Part shown: positions 25,821-37,700 of the stretch, one piece after another
Layout of the letters: the number at the start of each line of letters is the position of its first letter
Numbering within the stretch: the first letter of the stretch is position 1
DNA from: Sycobia sp. Sy_11
Lineage: Eukaryota > Arthropoda > Insecta > Hymenoptera > Epichrysomallidae
Direction: 5' to 3'
DNA: 64,000 bases
Assembly: GCA_018907035.1 (NCBI GenBank)
Contig: JACCIC010000094.1
Span: 744,001-808,000, forward strand
Notes under the pieces: generated by a model
Databases searched by the model: none
What the model saw: the letters and a program-made list of their open reading frames with translations, nothing else
Told to the model about the DNA's origin: nothing
Made by a program: the position numbers and the translations under genes

Positions 25821-26164
25821 GGGGGAGACAGAGACATCACGACCGATCCTTCGGCCTCGCCGAGTCGCAAACAAATAATTACGCTCTCCCTTCGTTCTTC
25901 GCTTCGATTCCAATTTCTCTAGACTGCATATACACATGTACGTATACGTGTATGTATATGCATATATTTGTGTGTGTGTGTGCGCGTGCGTGTACACATC
26001 TTCTCACGTGCGTGAGTGTAAAGAACTCAGGCGGGCGATTAAAAATAAGAGCTCGCCACGCCGAGAACAATTGCTCCTCCTCCTCGTAAGCCGGGGATTA
26101 AAGGAGGGGCTGGTGTGAGCATGGGTTTCTTGCCAAGGTGAAAATCGCTTTGAATGCTTCGATT

Positions 26165-26167
<3 letters not shown>

Positions 26168-26197
<30 letters not shown>
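26168..26197. repeat. (GA)n microsatellite
   Basis: 15 GA units at the left edge of a CpG-rich island. Confidence 0.95.
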
Positions 26198-26199
<2 letters not shown>

Positions 26200-26202
<3 letters not shown>

Positions 26203-27010
26203 GGAATGAGAGAGAAAGAGACTGGGTCGATGAATCGAGTTTGAGGGGGTTAGGAGGTAAAAAAGAAACACCTTACGCGCCCGGGGCCAGCGGCTTAGTC
26301 AGCGCTCTCGATCGCTTTCTTCAAAGCCGCTTTTATTACACACACACGCGTATACGCACGCACACGTGCACACGGCCACACACACACTAATTCGTACGAC
26401 GCGGAGCAGTCGCCGGAGCGATTACGCAACCCGTCTCGAAACGAGATTGGCTCTCCAACCCTCGACACGCTCCGTCTCCTCTCGCCGTTCGGCCGCTGAC
26501 GTCCCGGCGATGCTTTAGACGGCCGACTCTTACGGATATCCTTTGCGGGGCTGAGTTACGCGAAGCCTCGGCGGGACGCCCGTGCTCCCCACACGGTCGG
26601 CGCATGTACGCGCGTGTATACGCACGCGCGCCTATGCACACACAGATACGCGCGGGGCATAGCCCAACTCTCCCCTCGACCGATCGGCTAATTACGTTTC
26701 CGAAGCCCGACGTGCGGGGCAGGGGGGGGGGGTAGTAAATAGCTCCGGCCCCCCTTCCCGTCCCCCGTCAATACCGTTTAAGCTCGCGAGCACGGGAGTA
26801 GAGACGAGTAAGTTTTCGCGCGCGATCGACGCGTCGTCGTCGGATAAACGGTCGGATCGACCGGCGCAGCGAGGCGGCGCAGGAGGGGGGTTGGGACTCG
26901 GGTTATCGAAAATAGTTTAAAGCGCTTGTCCACGGCGCGCCCGCTGCAGCGACGTATTACCCGGATTATCGAAGGTAAACGCCGAACGAACCGTTACACA
27001 TATATTCGCG
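26200..27010. other. CpG-rich island
   Basis: GC-rich, with CA/CG-alternating stretches at 26338-26386 and 26605-26655 and a G10 run near 26720. Confidence 0.5.
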
Positions 27011-27870
27011 ATACGCGAGGTTAATCAGCCGCTGTGGCCGCTTCGTGTATTTATCGGTAAATAAACTCCAGTATCGATCGATCCCTTGACTTATCTCATA
27101 TACTGGCTACTAATATATTGTTTTGATAAAAAAAGAAAAAAAATGTTTTCTTATTATAAAAGACGCGAACTTTGGTAAGTATTTTTACGTCCTTGTGTAT
27201 TTCTACACGTTTTGTAGCAAATCCGACTTAATGAGCGAATTCTCATTAAATCAGTCGACTTATTTCGCATTATATTCGAAGCTCCGAATTCCGTCTAAGC
27301 CGGTATTCTCAAGCTTAATAAACGCACAATTTAATTCTCGTTATGAGAATAATGCCTCAATTGTCGTTTGTGAATACTGAGTTTTCGTTATGAATTTTCG
27401 TCAGAAACAACGGGCAAAGCGAGGATTTATATTAATTTCGGCTAAGAAATAAATTCTTTAATTAAATACATAGTAATTTGATAAAATTAATTATCTCTGT
27501 TTATCGTATATTCGTAAGTATTTAATAACTTATTTATTGCATACTTTGAGATAGAAGTATCGCTAGTTCGGCTGGTGAATTTTATATGTAGAATCGTTGA
27601 ATTTTGTACAACTCGATTCGTCGAAATTATTGCTTTAAGAAGAAAATTCCAGAGCAATTTTCATTACAGCAAAAATACATAAATATTTTGTTAATTCCCA
27701 ACGTGCAACTTCGACCGCTGTAATGATACTATTAACGCCAATCAATGAACGGAGCTAAAATCGACAAATTTAGAAGTTCTTTTTCTACAAAAAACGTTCT
27801 TTCGTTCACTTCGCGTTGTTAATTAACGTTTATTTCGGCGCAAAGTGAATCTTCCAATCAATTATATTCT
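27010..27870. other. AT-rich non-coding DNA
   Basis: No gene recognised. Confidence 0.5.
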
Positions 27871-29480
27871 CCGTTTAGCGAGGAACGCGGGGAGCACAGT
27901 TGCAATTACTGCGACTCGATTATCGAATAGAATAACAACCCCCTCCCCCTCCTGCGCCGCTCCGCCGACGTTCGTCGGCGAGAATACATCGGTTAATCGA
28001 TGCGCTCGGGACGCGCGCCTCCTCGCGACGAGATTTGTTTAAACCGGCAAATCCGGGCGAGACGACGGCGGAGCTTCGGTCGCCTTTTGAGGCGCTCTGG
28101 GGGAGGCAGGGGAAGGTGGGGAGGTCGCTGAGTTTGCATTCGCCCGTAATGGAAACCTAGTGATCGTCGTGGATAATAGACTCTGGGGGGGCGAGACAGG
28201 TGGGCGAGGGGGAGGGACTTCGATCCTTGCGCATTAGTGCCGTGAATCGATATTATTAGTCGAGGCGGGGAAATTATTGCGCGGTCGGGGCTTCGTAAAG
28301 TAATGCGCGCTCGTGCTCGTATTTCATGGATATCGAGCGAAAGCCCACCCCCCCCCACCCGGCCCCGCTAAAAAATGACAACAAAACGAATCGAATTGGA
28401 ACGAGGGGGATATTCGCTCGAAAAGTAAACCCGCTCAAGAAGGTGGGGGTGGGGGGCTTCTTCCGCCCTGTTAAAATAATATCGAATCACGCGAAACGTC
28501 GGGGCGGCGTATCCTGGCAGATGGTCAATCGGCGCGTCAAACGCGCAGCGTCGGTGGTAGACGATAATGCGCTCTCATGGGGAGAGGAGGTGGTAGAGCT
28601 TTGAATAAAAACTTTCCCCCCAACCGTCGCTGCTCCCCCCTCCCCCTCGGCCCCCACGATCTTTGCGCAGAGGACGGATGGTGGGGGACGCTGAGATGTC
28701 GCATACGCGTATCTCCCCCCTCGCCCTCGTACACAAGAGGACAGGGTGGTTGCATTATGCACGCGCACGCGCCACTGGCGCAGCGGCAGCGGCGGCGCGG
28801 GCGGCGGCTCCGAGGATGCTCCTCAGCGTTACCCTCCACCTCCGCCCCCTCGAGCCGAGAAACGTACACCATCGGCCGAAACTTTCGGCTGTCGTATACG
28901 AGACGCGCGCGGCAACAACCACCCGTCCGCCCTGCCCCCGTTCGCCACCCCCCTCCCAAGCTCCCCCGGCCCTCGCCGCGAGCCGCTGCGGGTCGTCGGC
29001 ATAGTTATGCAGCGCGGATCTTTCCGGGTCAGTGGCTCAAAGCCCAGTCAGCCCTCCAGCCCCTCTGCCCGTCGGCCCGCGGCTCAGCCCTCTTGACGGG
29101 TGAGGGGATGGCGCGCGGCAGTCGGTGGCCTCCATCCCGGCACGAGCGCTCGCTCGCCTCCTCCCGGATCGAACGCCATTCTCTGTATCGAGCTTCTCTC
29201 CCTGATGGGTTTCTCTTTTCGTTCGGCTGCGCTCATCTACCTCCCCCTCCCGCCACTACCGCCCCTCGCCCCGCTCCCTCGTCGCTATCTCTCTTTCTCA
29301 TTCCACCCACTCCCGCCCCCCACCTTCCCCACTCAGCTTACCCGTCGCATAGCGCGCCCGCCTCGGAACGTATGCGCGCTGCGTCTGTGTTTGTATAGGT
29401 ATACGCGTTTCTCTCTTCGTTCGTACACGGAGTGGACGGAATTCGATAGCGATACGCTACTGAGTACGGCGATCCTACTT
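27870..29480. other. Largest CpG-rich island in the window
   Basis: About 1.6 kb of GC/CpG-rich DNA with several G runs (28098-28210, 28442-28457) and a pyrimidine-rich + strand right part. The window's longest open frame (273 residues, 28577-29398) lies here but is Pro/Ser/Arg-rich, overlaps minus-strand frames and resembles no family. An upstream promoter for the dipeptidase or another gene is conceivable; no core promoter could be assigned. Confidence 0.5.
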
Positions 29481-29910
29481 TTTTCCTGGCCCGTTTTTTT
29501 CTTCTTTATCTTTTTCTATTTTCTTTTCTTTTTTTTCTTGGTCGGTCAGAATGAGGGAATGAGGGAGACAGAGAGAGACGGGATTTCGGAGTGCATTGCC
29601 TCGGTACCGAGAGTGCGATTGCTTTTTTTGTCGTTGCCGCTGCAGTCGGTGGTGCATCTATCCATTTCGTGCGAGGTTCATATACTTAGATTGCCTTTAG
29701 GCGGATGTATAAAGAACGGAAACGGGCTCGATCGCTTTATTCGTCAATTTTCCATTCTTGACTATTACGTCGCGCGCGCGTGCGACGGGATCTCGCTCGC
29801 ACGCTCGGACGGCTGCTTTTAATTGGCGAACTGGTATTGATCTACGAGTTCTCGCGCTCGCGCGCGCGCGGACGCGCACGCACATGCACGAACACGTGCA
29901 CAACCTGTAC

Positions 29911-29928
29911 ATACGTACAGGGCAGCTC
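29911..29928. repeat. Short hairpin next to alternating purine-pyrimidine DNA
   Basis: cctgtac and gtacagg pair around a 4-base loop. Upstream, about 29848-29905 is largely alternating CG/CA/TG sequence able to adopt Z-form. Confidence 0.5.
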
Positions 29929-31662
29929 TTGTAATCCGAAGCGTCGGTGGCCGCTCTCTGTTATCGACAGTCAAGAGCACCGCTGGCCTAAATGCACCGA
30001 ATGGGCTCGGAGGAGCGTTGAGCGACGGCTCTGCCGGGCGTCATCCTCCCCCGGCCCGGCGGAAGTGGGATGAATATTTAATTTCGGCTAAACCGGCACT
30101 AAATTACTTCGGGGAAAAATAGTTAATGAAACTTCGGCGCGGCGGAAACTCGTTTAAGTACTCGGCGATGGCCCGCTGTATACGTGGATATATGCGCATC
30201 CGTGCGGCTGTGTAGCCGAAAAGAGAGCGCCGCGAAAAATGAGCTTTCGTAAAAAGAAAAGAAAAGGAACAAAAAGGAAAGATCGTGAAAGGTTCGGGAT
30301 ATTTTTGCACGCGCGAAATAACGAATTGTTTCCAGATCTCGAATTGATAATGGCATTCGGAGGGTGCGCAAAGGTAATTTAATATCGATTACAACGACTG
30401 ACCTGTTCTCTATTACGACGATTGTACCGTTCTAACTGTGTTCCTCGCGCGATAAGTTCCCGATTATTTTCCGAAAATTAAAGTTTTTAAAATGCTCAAT
30501 TCTGTACAATCGGATATTACAAAACATGACGAGCTTTATTTATAATGACGGCTTTGGTTCGGGACACACGTTGCAGAAACCTCCTCCTATCTCCATTGTG
30601 GCTCTCTCTCTCTCTCTCGTCTTCGCCCTCGCTCTCATAGTCCTCTTAGAATTTTAAAAGTATCGTTATCGAGTTTGCTGTTAAAACAGCCACGATTTCA
30701 CTACCTCGCCTTCCGTATCTTACGCTCTCCCAGCTCTTTATTTTTCCACCCCTTCACCTTTTCTCGGCAACTTTCCTCCTCTGCTTTTCGCTCCTTGTTT
30801 GGAAATTGAACAATGGCCATTATCAATATATCTGCAGTAGAACAATCTGGAGAGAACAATTCACGCTTCACTGTGGAGCTTTTCTATGGAGCTCGGTTAA
30901 TTGTTGGGACAAAACAAAAAAAAAAACAAACAAAACTTAATAATGCCGCAAAATATATATCCGGTATTAACCTGGGTCAATCGATGAATACAAAGTTTAT
31001 AGAAAACAAATAAAATTACAAAATTCAAATCTTCGTTAAATTTAGAGTATTTAAAGTATTGAAAGACCTATAATGTCTACTCGAACATTCTCGACATTGT
31101 AGTTAATAACTTTTACGAAAGTAAATAGTGATATATCGATGACTCATAAATTAATTTATGGCATTATAATTCAGCTCAGGAAAGTTGTCCAAGGTTTGAT
31201 CTTTTCAATCCCGACTAACCATTGAGACAAGACTACCGTGATTAGCCTGATCGGACGATCCTTCACTACAAATCAAAATCGACACAGCCATTATGTCGAA
31301 AATTTGACCCGTAACCGCAACCGCGGCCGAGGCACTGTTCTCCCTATCTCTCTCTCTCTCTCCCCCTCTCCCCCTCTGTCCCTCGCGCGCGTCGACTACC
31401 CCGAGCCACGCGTGTGACTCGGGAAATTGAATTGCCAAAAAAGAAAATGGAAGAAACGAAAAATAAAAATAAAAAAAAAAACATTGCCGGAAAAAACAAG
31501 GGGGTACGCTGTTACACGAAGAAATAATGGAAACGCACGCTTAATCCCATTCCTTGTAGCCGCTTCGCCCAAAACTGCACACGTACCGCCTCGCGCGTGA
31601 AACTAGGCCTTGTATTTCTCACTCTCTGGATAATTTATCGCTGCGCTGAATTCTCTACACCA

Positions 31663-31666
<4 letters not shown>

Positions 31667-31745
<79 letters not shown>
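31667..31745. repeat. Adjacent (CT)n and (AT)n microsatellites
   Basis: About 15 CT units (31667-31697), a short GTT spacer, then about 23 AT units (31700-31745). Confidence 0.95.
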
Positions 31746-31748
<3 letters not shown>

Positions 31749-32547
31749 GCACACGTTGCTTTTACGCTTGCACGAGCTTCTTGTGCAAAAGGATTACTAA
31801 AGCAGGATTATATTGCGAGAAAAGTTTAGTCGGGGAGTAAGGTAAGAAAATGCCGGATTTTATGGGAAGAGAAGGTTGCGCGCGTTTGCCGGTCGGATTT
31901 TAAATGAGAGGCGGAGAGACAGGTGGAGGGAGAGATCCGATTTTCTCTCAGTTTCCAGATCGTTTCTCTTAAATTTTCGTTCTTTTCTTTGCCTTTAACG
32001 GAAACGTCTTGAGGCGTTAGCTTACGATTACTCGCTCCATTCGCTGATCTTTCGAAAATATTTTTTCTTTTTAGATCATCGAAATATCGCGAACTTAATG
32101 GCTTTACAATTGTATATTACACGGATGATCTGATTTGTGCATTAACGTAAATATTAGTTTAATTTGATTATTAATCAATTTAAGAACGTTCGTTCTACGA
32201 TTTCGCGCATAGATAATAATGCGAGTATATATTGACGCGAGTATTATCATTTATCAAAGTAAGTACGAATGTATTGGAATCAACCAAATTTGATATTGGA
32301 CGTTTTGCAAGCTCATTAAATCTTTAGGCAGAAAAAGGAAAAGGAAAAAGAGTAGAAATCCATAAAAATGTAAAGGTCTCTCGATCGAACCAAGACGGAA
32401 GAATATTTCCGCTAGAAGCAAAGCCATATTCATAGCTTCGTATAATACCTTAAGTCTTCAATTTCGAATAACGTTGATAATTGCGCGAAGTTGAATAATC
32501 GAATAATTTAGTAGACTAACTAATTTAGTATAGAAGACGACGACATA

Positions 32548-32549
<2 letters not shown>

Positions 32550-32595
<46 letters not shown>
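32550..32595. repeat. (AT)n microsatellite
   Basis: 23 AT units in AT-rich DNA, close to the palindrome at 32640. Confidence 0.95.
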
Positions 32596-32598
<3 letters not shown>

Positions 32599-32639
32599 CA
32601 TATCAAATGTTTATTGCAGACGTCAATTCTAGACCGAGC

Positions 32640-32658
32640 GTTACGTCGTCGACGTAAC
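32640..32658. repeat. Perfect 19-base palindrome
   Basis: gttacgtcg-t-cgacgtaac is fully symmetric around one base and contains two ACGTC/GACGT half-sites of the kind bound by bZIP (CRE-like) factors. It lies 45 bases after a long (TA)n tract. A regulatory role is only a possibility. Confidence 0.6.
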
Positions 32659-33349
32659 ATAAGCTGCTTCGGCCATCGTAAAATAAATGATTAATTTGTA
32701 AAACGCTGCGTATGCAGAGCTAAACTTTTAATAAAACCGGAAACGGCGAGTTTAACGTGAAAATGTTAAAAACTGCCCGTTAAAGCTACACATACATATT
32801 ATAAGTACAATTTTAATTATATTCGACCATTACAACTCGCGAGATATGGTCCCGCGCTATCGTTCTATCATATGCCGTAATTTTATTTTTATTATAAGAC
32901 ACCGGATTATGTACCTTCAACCCCTTTCCCCCGCCATTACGATCCTCGTTGCTACGCAACTGAAGGCTCACGAGTAACTGTTTACCTGTAATTTCATTTT
33001 CGTCATTAACGAGGGATTTTTCGAAATTTACGAGATAGGTTCAAACGAGCGAGGCGCGCGCGATTGCGCACAAGTATATCGAAAGCCTGAAATGAATTCG
33101 AGGAATTTTAGTGGATTATTAAAAAAAGAAAAGACATATGAAACAGCCGTAAGATTTTTTAATAGTGTTATCATTTCCATAATTTATTTTGATTACATAA
33201 CTTGTCTCGATATGGAAAATACTAATTGCAGAGCAAAGATTCCCTTCTGAAAATTAATTTTTACATGATAGTAATAGTACTTACGTACTGCGAATTACAT
33301 CGTACAAAACATTCTTTCGTGTACGACGCGGCGAAAGACGCAAAGCCGA

Positions 33350-34780
33350 ATATCTGCCCAGCGTTCTGGAATGCACGATCGATTCAACGAGCAGGGGGCG
33401 AATAATTTCTCACGGAACCGAATCTATTGCCGTGCGCAGGCCGATTGGCTTATGATTTTTGCGAACGCGCAAGCTGCGGAAGCCCGGAGTAATTGCTGAT
33501 TTTTTGGCTCGGAATTAACGAGCTCGACCTTGAAATTACGGCGACATTTTGAAACTGCGCGGAAATGCGCGGAGAGGTGGCGCGATGGCGCGCGGCAATG
33601 CGTAAATCAGTGCGCAAACGGCGCGGCAGGCGGAGAGCTGCTTTACATAAGCGCGCAAAAGTTTGCTCCATTGCCGTGTACCTTCGAAAGCCAAACAGAC
33701 GCGGTTAAAGCGAAAGAAAGCCCGCGCTAAACTCTAGACTTATCGAGCGTAGCGTATACCGCTCTTGCTTTTCGTCTCCCGATCTCTCCACCCCCCCCCT
33801 GAATTTCTCGAATTATGAGAAGTACGTGTATTTATTTATTTATTTATTTATTTATTTCTTAACTCTTCGACCGATAGACGTGCAAATAGGATCTGCCATA
33901 CTCGTATGTTTATTCTATTTATACTTTTTTCTTACGACTTAGATAATAATATTATATTATATTCTGCTGCGGTTTCACTATATATAACATCTATAAGACT
34001 GACATATTGCAACGTTGTATAGTACACAGTGTTATCACGTTACATTAGTATTTTATAAAAATTTTACGCATTGTTAGACTTATCTTGTAAAGCAAATTGA
34101 TTCTATTAATAATAGCAATTTATTATACAGGTGTGTAACAAAAATTACAAATAAATACGCATCTCTCCCTCGCTATTGTTTTCCAAGGCCAGCTTAAGAA
34201 GTCGCACCGACGGATTCTTCTGTAATTCAGGAGATATCGCTCGCCTCTGTGACACGGGCAAGAGCGCGCGCGTAAGCACACGAGAGCCTCGGGCTTCGGC
34301 CATGAGGTTGTCGTCTCGACCACACTTCTTCGAGATCTTCAAAGAGACGCGTTTGATGATTTTTTTTACTCTTCTTCTCTCCTTTTGTGTTTTGCGCCTT
34401 ACCGCTCTTTCCTCCCCCTCGACGTCCTCGCTGATTTTTCAGGTGGACGTAAGGACGTACGCGCGCGTTTAAGTTGGAGGGGCCGGCGTTGACGGCCACG
34501 ACCGCGCCCCGTCCCACCGCCATCCGCTTAATTAGCGCGCACTTCCGCGCCTCGCCTCGAGGAAAGAGGGATTTATCCTATGTATATATGCGTCTCTCCT
34601 TCGGCATTCTTCTCGACCTCCTAATTTCTGCTCGTCACTCCCCGCCTTCCTCGCTGCTCTTCCCCACTGCCCCCTCGGCGCAAATTTCAAGTAATAATTT
34701 TGACCGTCGCTCTCGGAGAGACGAAGACGGTCAGAACGATAATGATCGCAAAGCAAGTGAGCTTTTCCGGGCAAAGAGTT
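33350..34780. other. Two moderate GC-rich patches
   Basis: 33350-33740 and 34180-34770 are GC/CpG-rich, separated by AT-rich DNA with the (TATT)n repeat. acaggtgtgtaacaaaaatt at 34129-34148 resembles a mariner end but has no partner. Confidence 0.45.
33829..33857. repeat. (TATT)n microsatellite
   Basis: About 7 tetranucleotide units. Confidence 0.9.
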
Positions 34781-37700
34781 AAGAGTTTAATTGACTGCTC
34801 CGCAAGCATTAGGCTTAATGCTGCTTAAGTGATGGGGGAAGTCGAGGAGGGAAATGAGGGAGTTGAGTGAAAAAGTGGAGCGGGAATTTCTCCGAAAGTT
34901 TCATCGCGTCTTAATGCAGCGAGTTTAAATATTGTAATGAATAGCGCGTATTGAGTCGACGTTTGCATTAAGAATATAGAAAATTATTAAAACCGTCTAA
35001 GGCTTTGGCGACGTGTCTTTAATCCGCAGCATTGCGTTAAACGATAAATAAGCAAAGATCCTGACAACGAATGGAACCTTAGACTTTGGCGGTCTATGAG
35101 GTCAGGTTGTACGGTTGAGGTAACAATGGAGAAAACGTTCGACGCCGAGCAACGACGATCATCTCTTTCTCTACGACAATAACAAAAAGAAGAGCGAGAA
35201 AAAACGTAAGTAAAGAAAGAAGGTCAAGACTCGACGAACTTCCGCGCGCGAGCGTCGGGGTGAAATTTCATTTAATATCGGTGACATGCAGCGCGAGACT
35301 CCGTCCCCCCATTTCTGCATTAGCATTTGTGCTCCACCCGCGAAACTTTCTTCCTCCTCGTGCCAAATTGTCCCGGGATACTCGGAGGAGACCCCCTCCC
35401 CGCGCCCGGTAAGTAGGTCACTTTTTCGCAGCCGATGCGTTCTTTACGAGCTACAGTAAATACGGATATATTCGTATAAATGCGCATAAACGCGCATAAA
35501 CGGACAACTACGATATTTCGCGCGCTCTCGGAAGTCGCCCGCGAGTATTATTGGCCTTTAATTAAAAAACGGCTGGCTATCTTTACGTAGAAATTATCGC
35601 GATCTGGCCAGGATAATAATTCCGAAACGGCGCTCTTTCAACATTTTGAAAATACGCTTTATCGTTTCTTCCGCGGGCTGAATTATTTGAGGGTTAAAAA
35701 CGCGCATGATTTCTATTTGCGTTCGTGGGTACGAAATTGAAATTTCATTAAAACGGCATACCGAAGAGTATTGGCGAGCGTAGAATGAGACGGCAGCGTC
35801 GAAGATTGAAAAAACGATTCTGTGCGTCTTTGTTTCGATACTGACCTTTTGACAAATGCGCGGGAAAGGTCGAATATACACGAGCAACTAATGCAATCGC
35901 CTTGATTAAAATAAGCGATACACCTTCGAGTGGTTGTGCAGTTTGGTGGCTCGATCGATGGTAAATTTCCCGTGATCAAAACAAGCCTACGAATATTTTT
36001 CGAAAAATCTATTCGATAACGTAATTTAGACTGCGTATTCAGAGAAAGCTTGAAAAGTTAATTTTTTAAAGGGTAATATCGATGACTGGTAAAAGTAGGT
36101 GAAAGAAAAAAAGGACATTTTTATCATGCCGTCAGTTTTCGCGATCGTATTCTTGAAATTGATAATCATAATGCAAAATTTCACTGTTAGTATGACTGCC
36201 TAACCGTTGTTCAATTATTCCCGATATTTTTAACAGAAACAGATACTTCGTCGGGATAAATCTATTATAAACCTTCACCTTGCCGAATCATGTCGAACAT
36301 CGGGCTCGATGTTTATCAGGGATTTATACGGAAGAGAAATTTATTCGGGTTCGAAAAGTCGATAATAATTATGTATTGTTTTGTCAGTAACGATGCTAGA
36401 ATCTAGTCACTAGCAGCACTATTACATTCGAATAATAATATAATCGCATTAAAAGGATAATTGCGTAAATGACGATTTGGACAAGAACAATGTTTCGTAA
36501 ACCATTCGAATGGAAATATACGGAATGAAAATTTTTAACCTAGCTAGACGATGTTTCTGTCGCGAGCAATCCGCGTTCATTGCTAAAAAGTGTGAATTTT
36601 GATGAACTCTCGCTTCGGCGACTACGCGAGAGGAAATTGGATAAAAAATAGAAAGAGCAAAAGGCGCGGAATAACCGAGAAAGAAAGATAAGGAGAAATT
36701 AATTCAGACGGTGGGTAAAGCAAAAGCAGTAGCAGAACGAATAACGGCCAGTGTCTAAAGCGAACCTCGGAAAAAAATACGTAGAGTTCGATTCGAAGCT
36801 TCATGGATTTATAAAAAAAAATAAAAAAGAAAATTTATCGAAACATCAAATTGATGATTTCGTTGAAAAAATACATACATATATACATTTTTTAATTGGA
36901 AATATGCGAAATATAAAACTGGGTTATAAAAAGAAACGTCGATAATCCAACTGGCTCTATTTCAAAGGCAGGCTAAAGTGCGAAAATTAATTAACACTAC
37001 TTAAAAAAAGTAATCTATCCCGATGAAAATACGGACGATTTCGTTTTTAATTACTCATTATGCCGTGAAGGAGCGGTCTTTACGCTCGAGAGCGAGTTCG
37101 GTCACTCACGGAAAAATGTACGTGTGCAATATTTTTGAAGGCACCACGATGCCGCGCTCTCAATCGCAATTTTCCTCCTACTTTGGTAAATTACACATAT
37201 ATTCTCGATGCATAATGTCGCTTTGTAGTATCTTTTCAATGATATTTATCGCGCCCGTGCGTAAAACTGCTTTCACCGCGTAAAATCCACGCGTTCCTCG
37301 TGTATTACAGACGCGACCGCGGTAAATACAAAAACCAGCCCATATGAATTAAATACCCGATCTTCCCGTTTTTATCGCAGCTGTAAAAGTCGATCGCCTA
37401 CGTCTATAACCCGGATCTAAACACAATTTCAGATAATAGCAACATTTTCTATAATGTAATTGCAACGGGCTTATTTAAGTGCCCACCGCTTCCCTCCGCA
37501 GTCCACTTCTCTTCTCGGCGGTATGGGGCGCATTAAGCTCGCGTACCTCCTCTTTCAATCGAGCTAAATACGTCTCCGCTTTTGTTATTTCAGTCGTTTT
37601 TTTTCTTTTCTTTTTTTCCCGCTAGTTCGCTTTTTACGTTTCTCGGCCCGGTATCGCTGAAAGACGAACGATTTTACCCCGATGGCATTTCTAGTCGAGT

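Larger units (their letters stand above)
29480..33350. other. Mixed-composition non-coding DNA
   Basis: GC-moderate to about 30100, then AT-rich. Holds the hairpin at 29911, the (CT)n(AT)n pair at 31667, the (AT)n at 32550 and the palindrome at 32640. No gene seen. Confidence 0.5.

Noticed and set aside
28577..29398. 273-residue + strand open frame, the longest in the window
   Set aside because: It lies in a CpG-rich island, is Pro/Ser/Arg/His-rich, overlaps long minus-strand frames over the same bases and shows no domain or motif. Stop-poor composition explains it.
34129..34342. Mariner-like terminal repeat (acaggtgtgtaacaaaaatt) with an overlapping minus-strand frame
   Set aside because: No inverted partner end was found in the neighbourhood and the frame has no transposase motif. 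Too weak to call.
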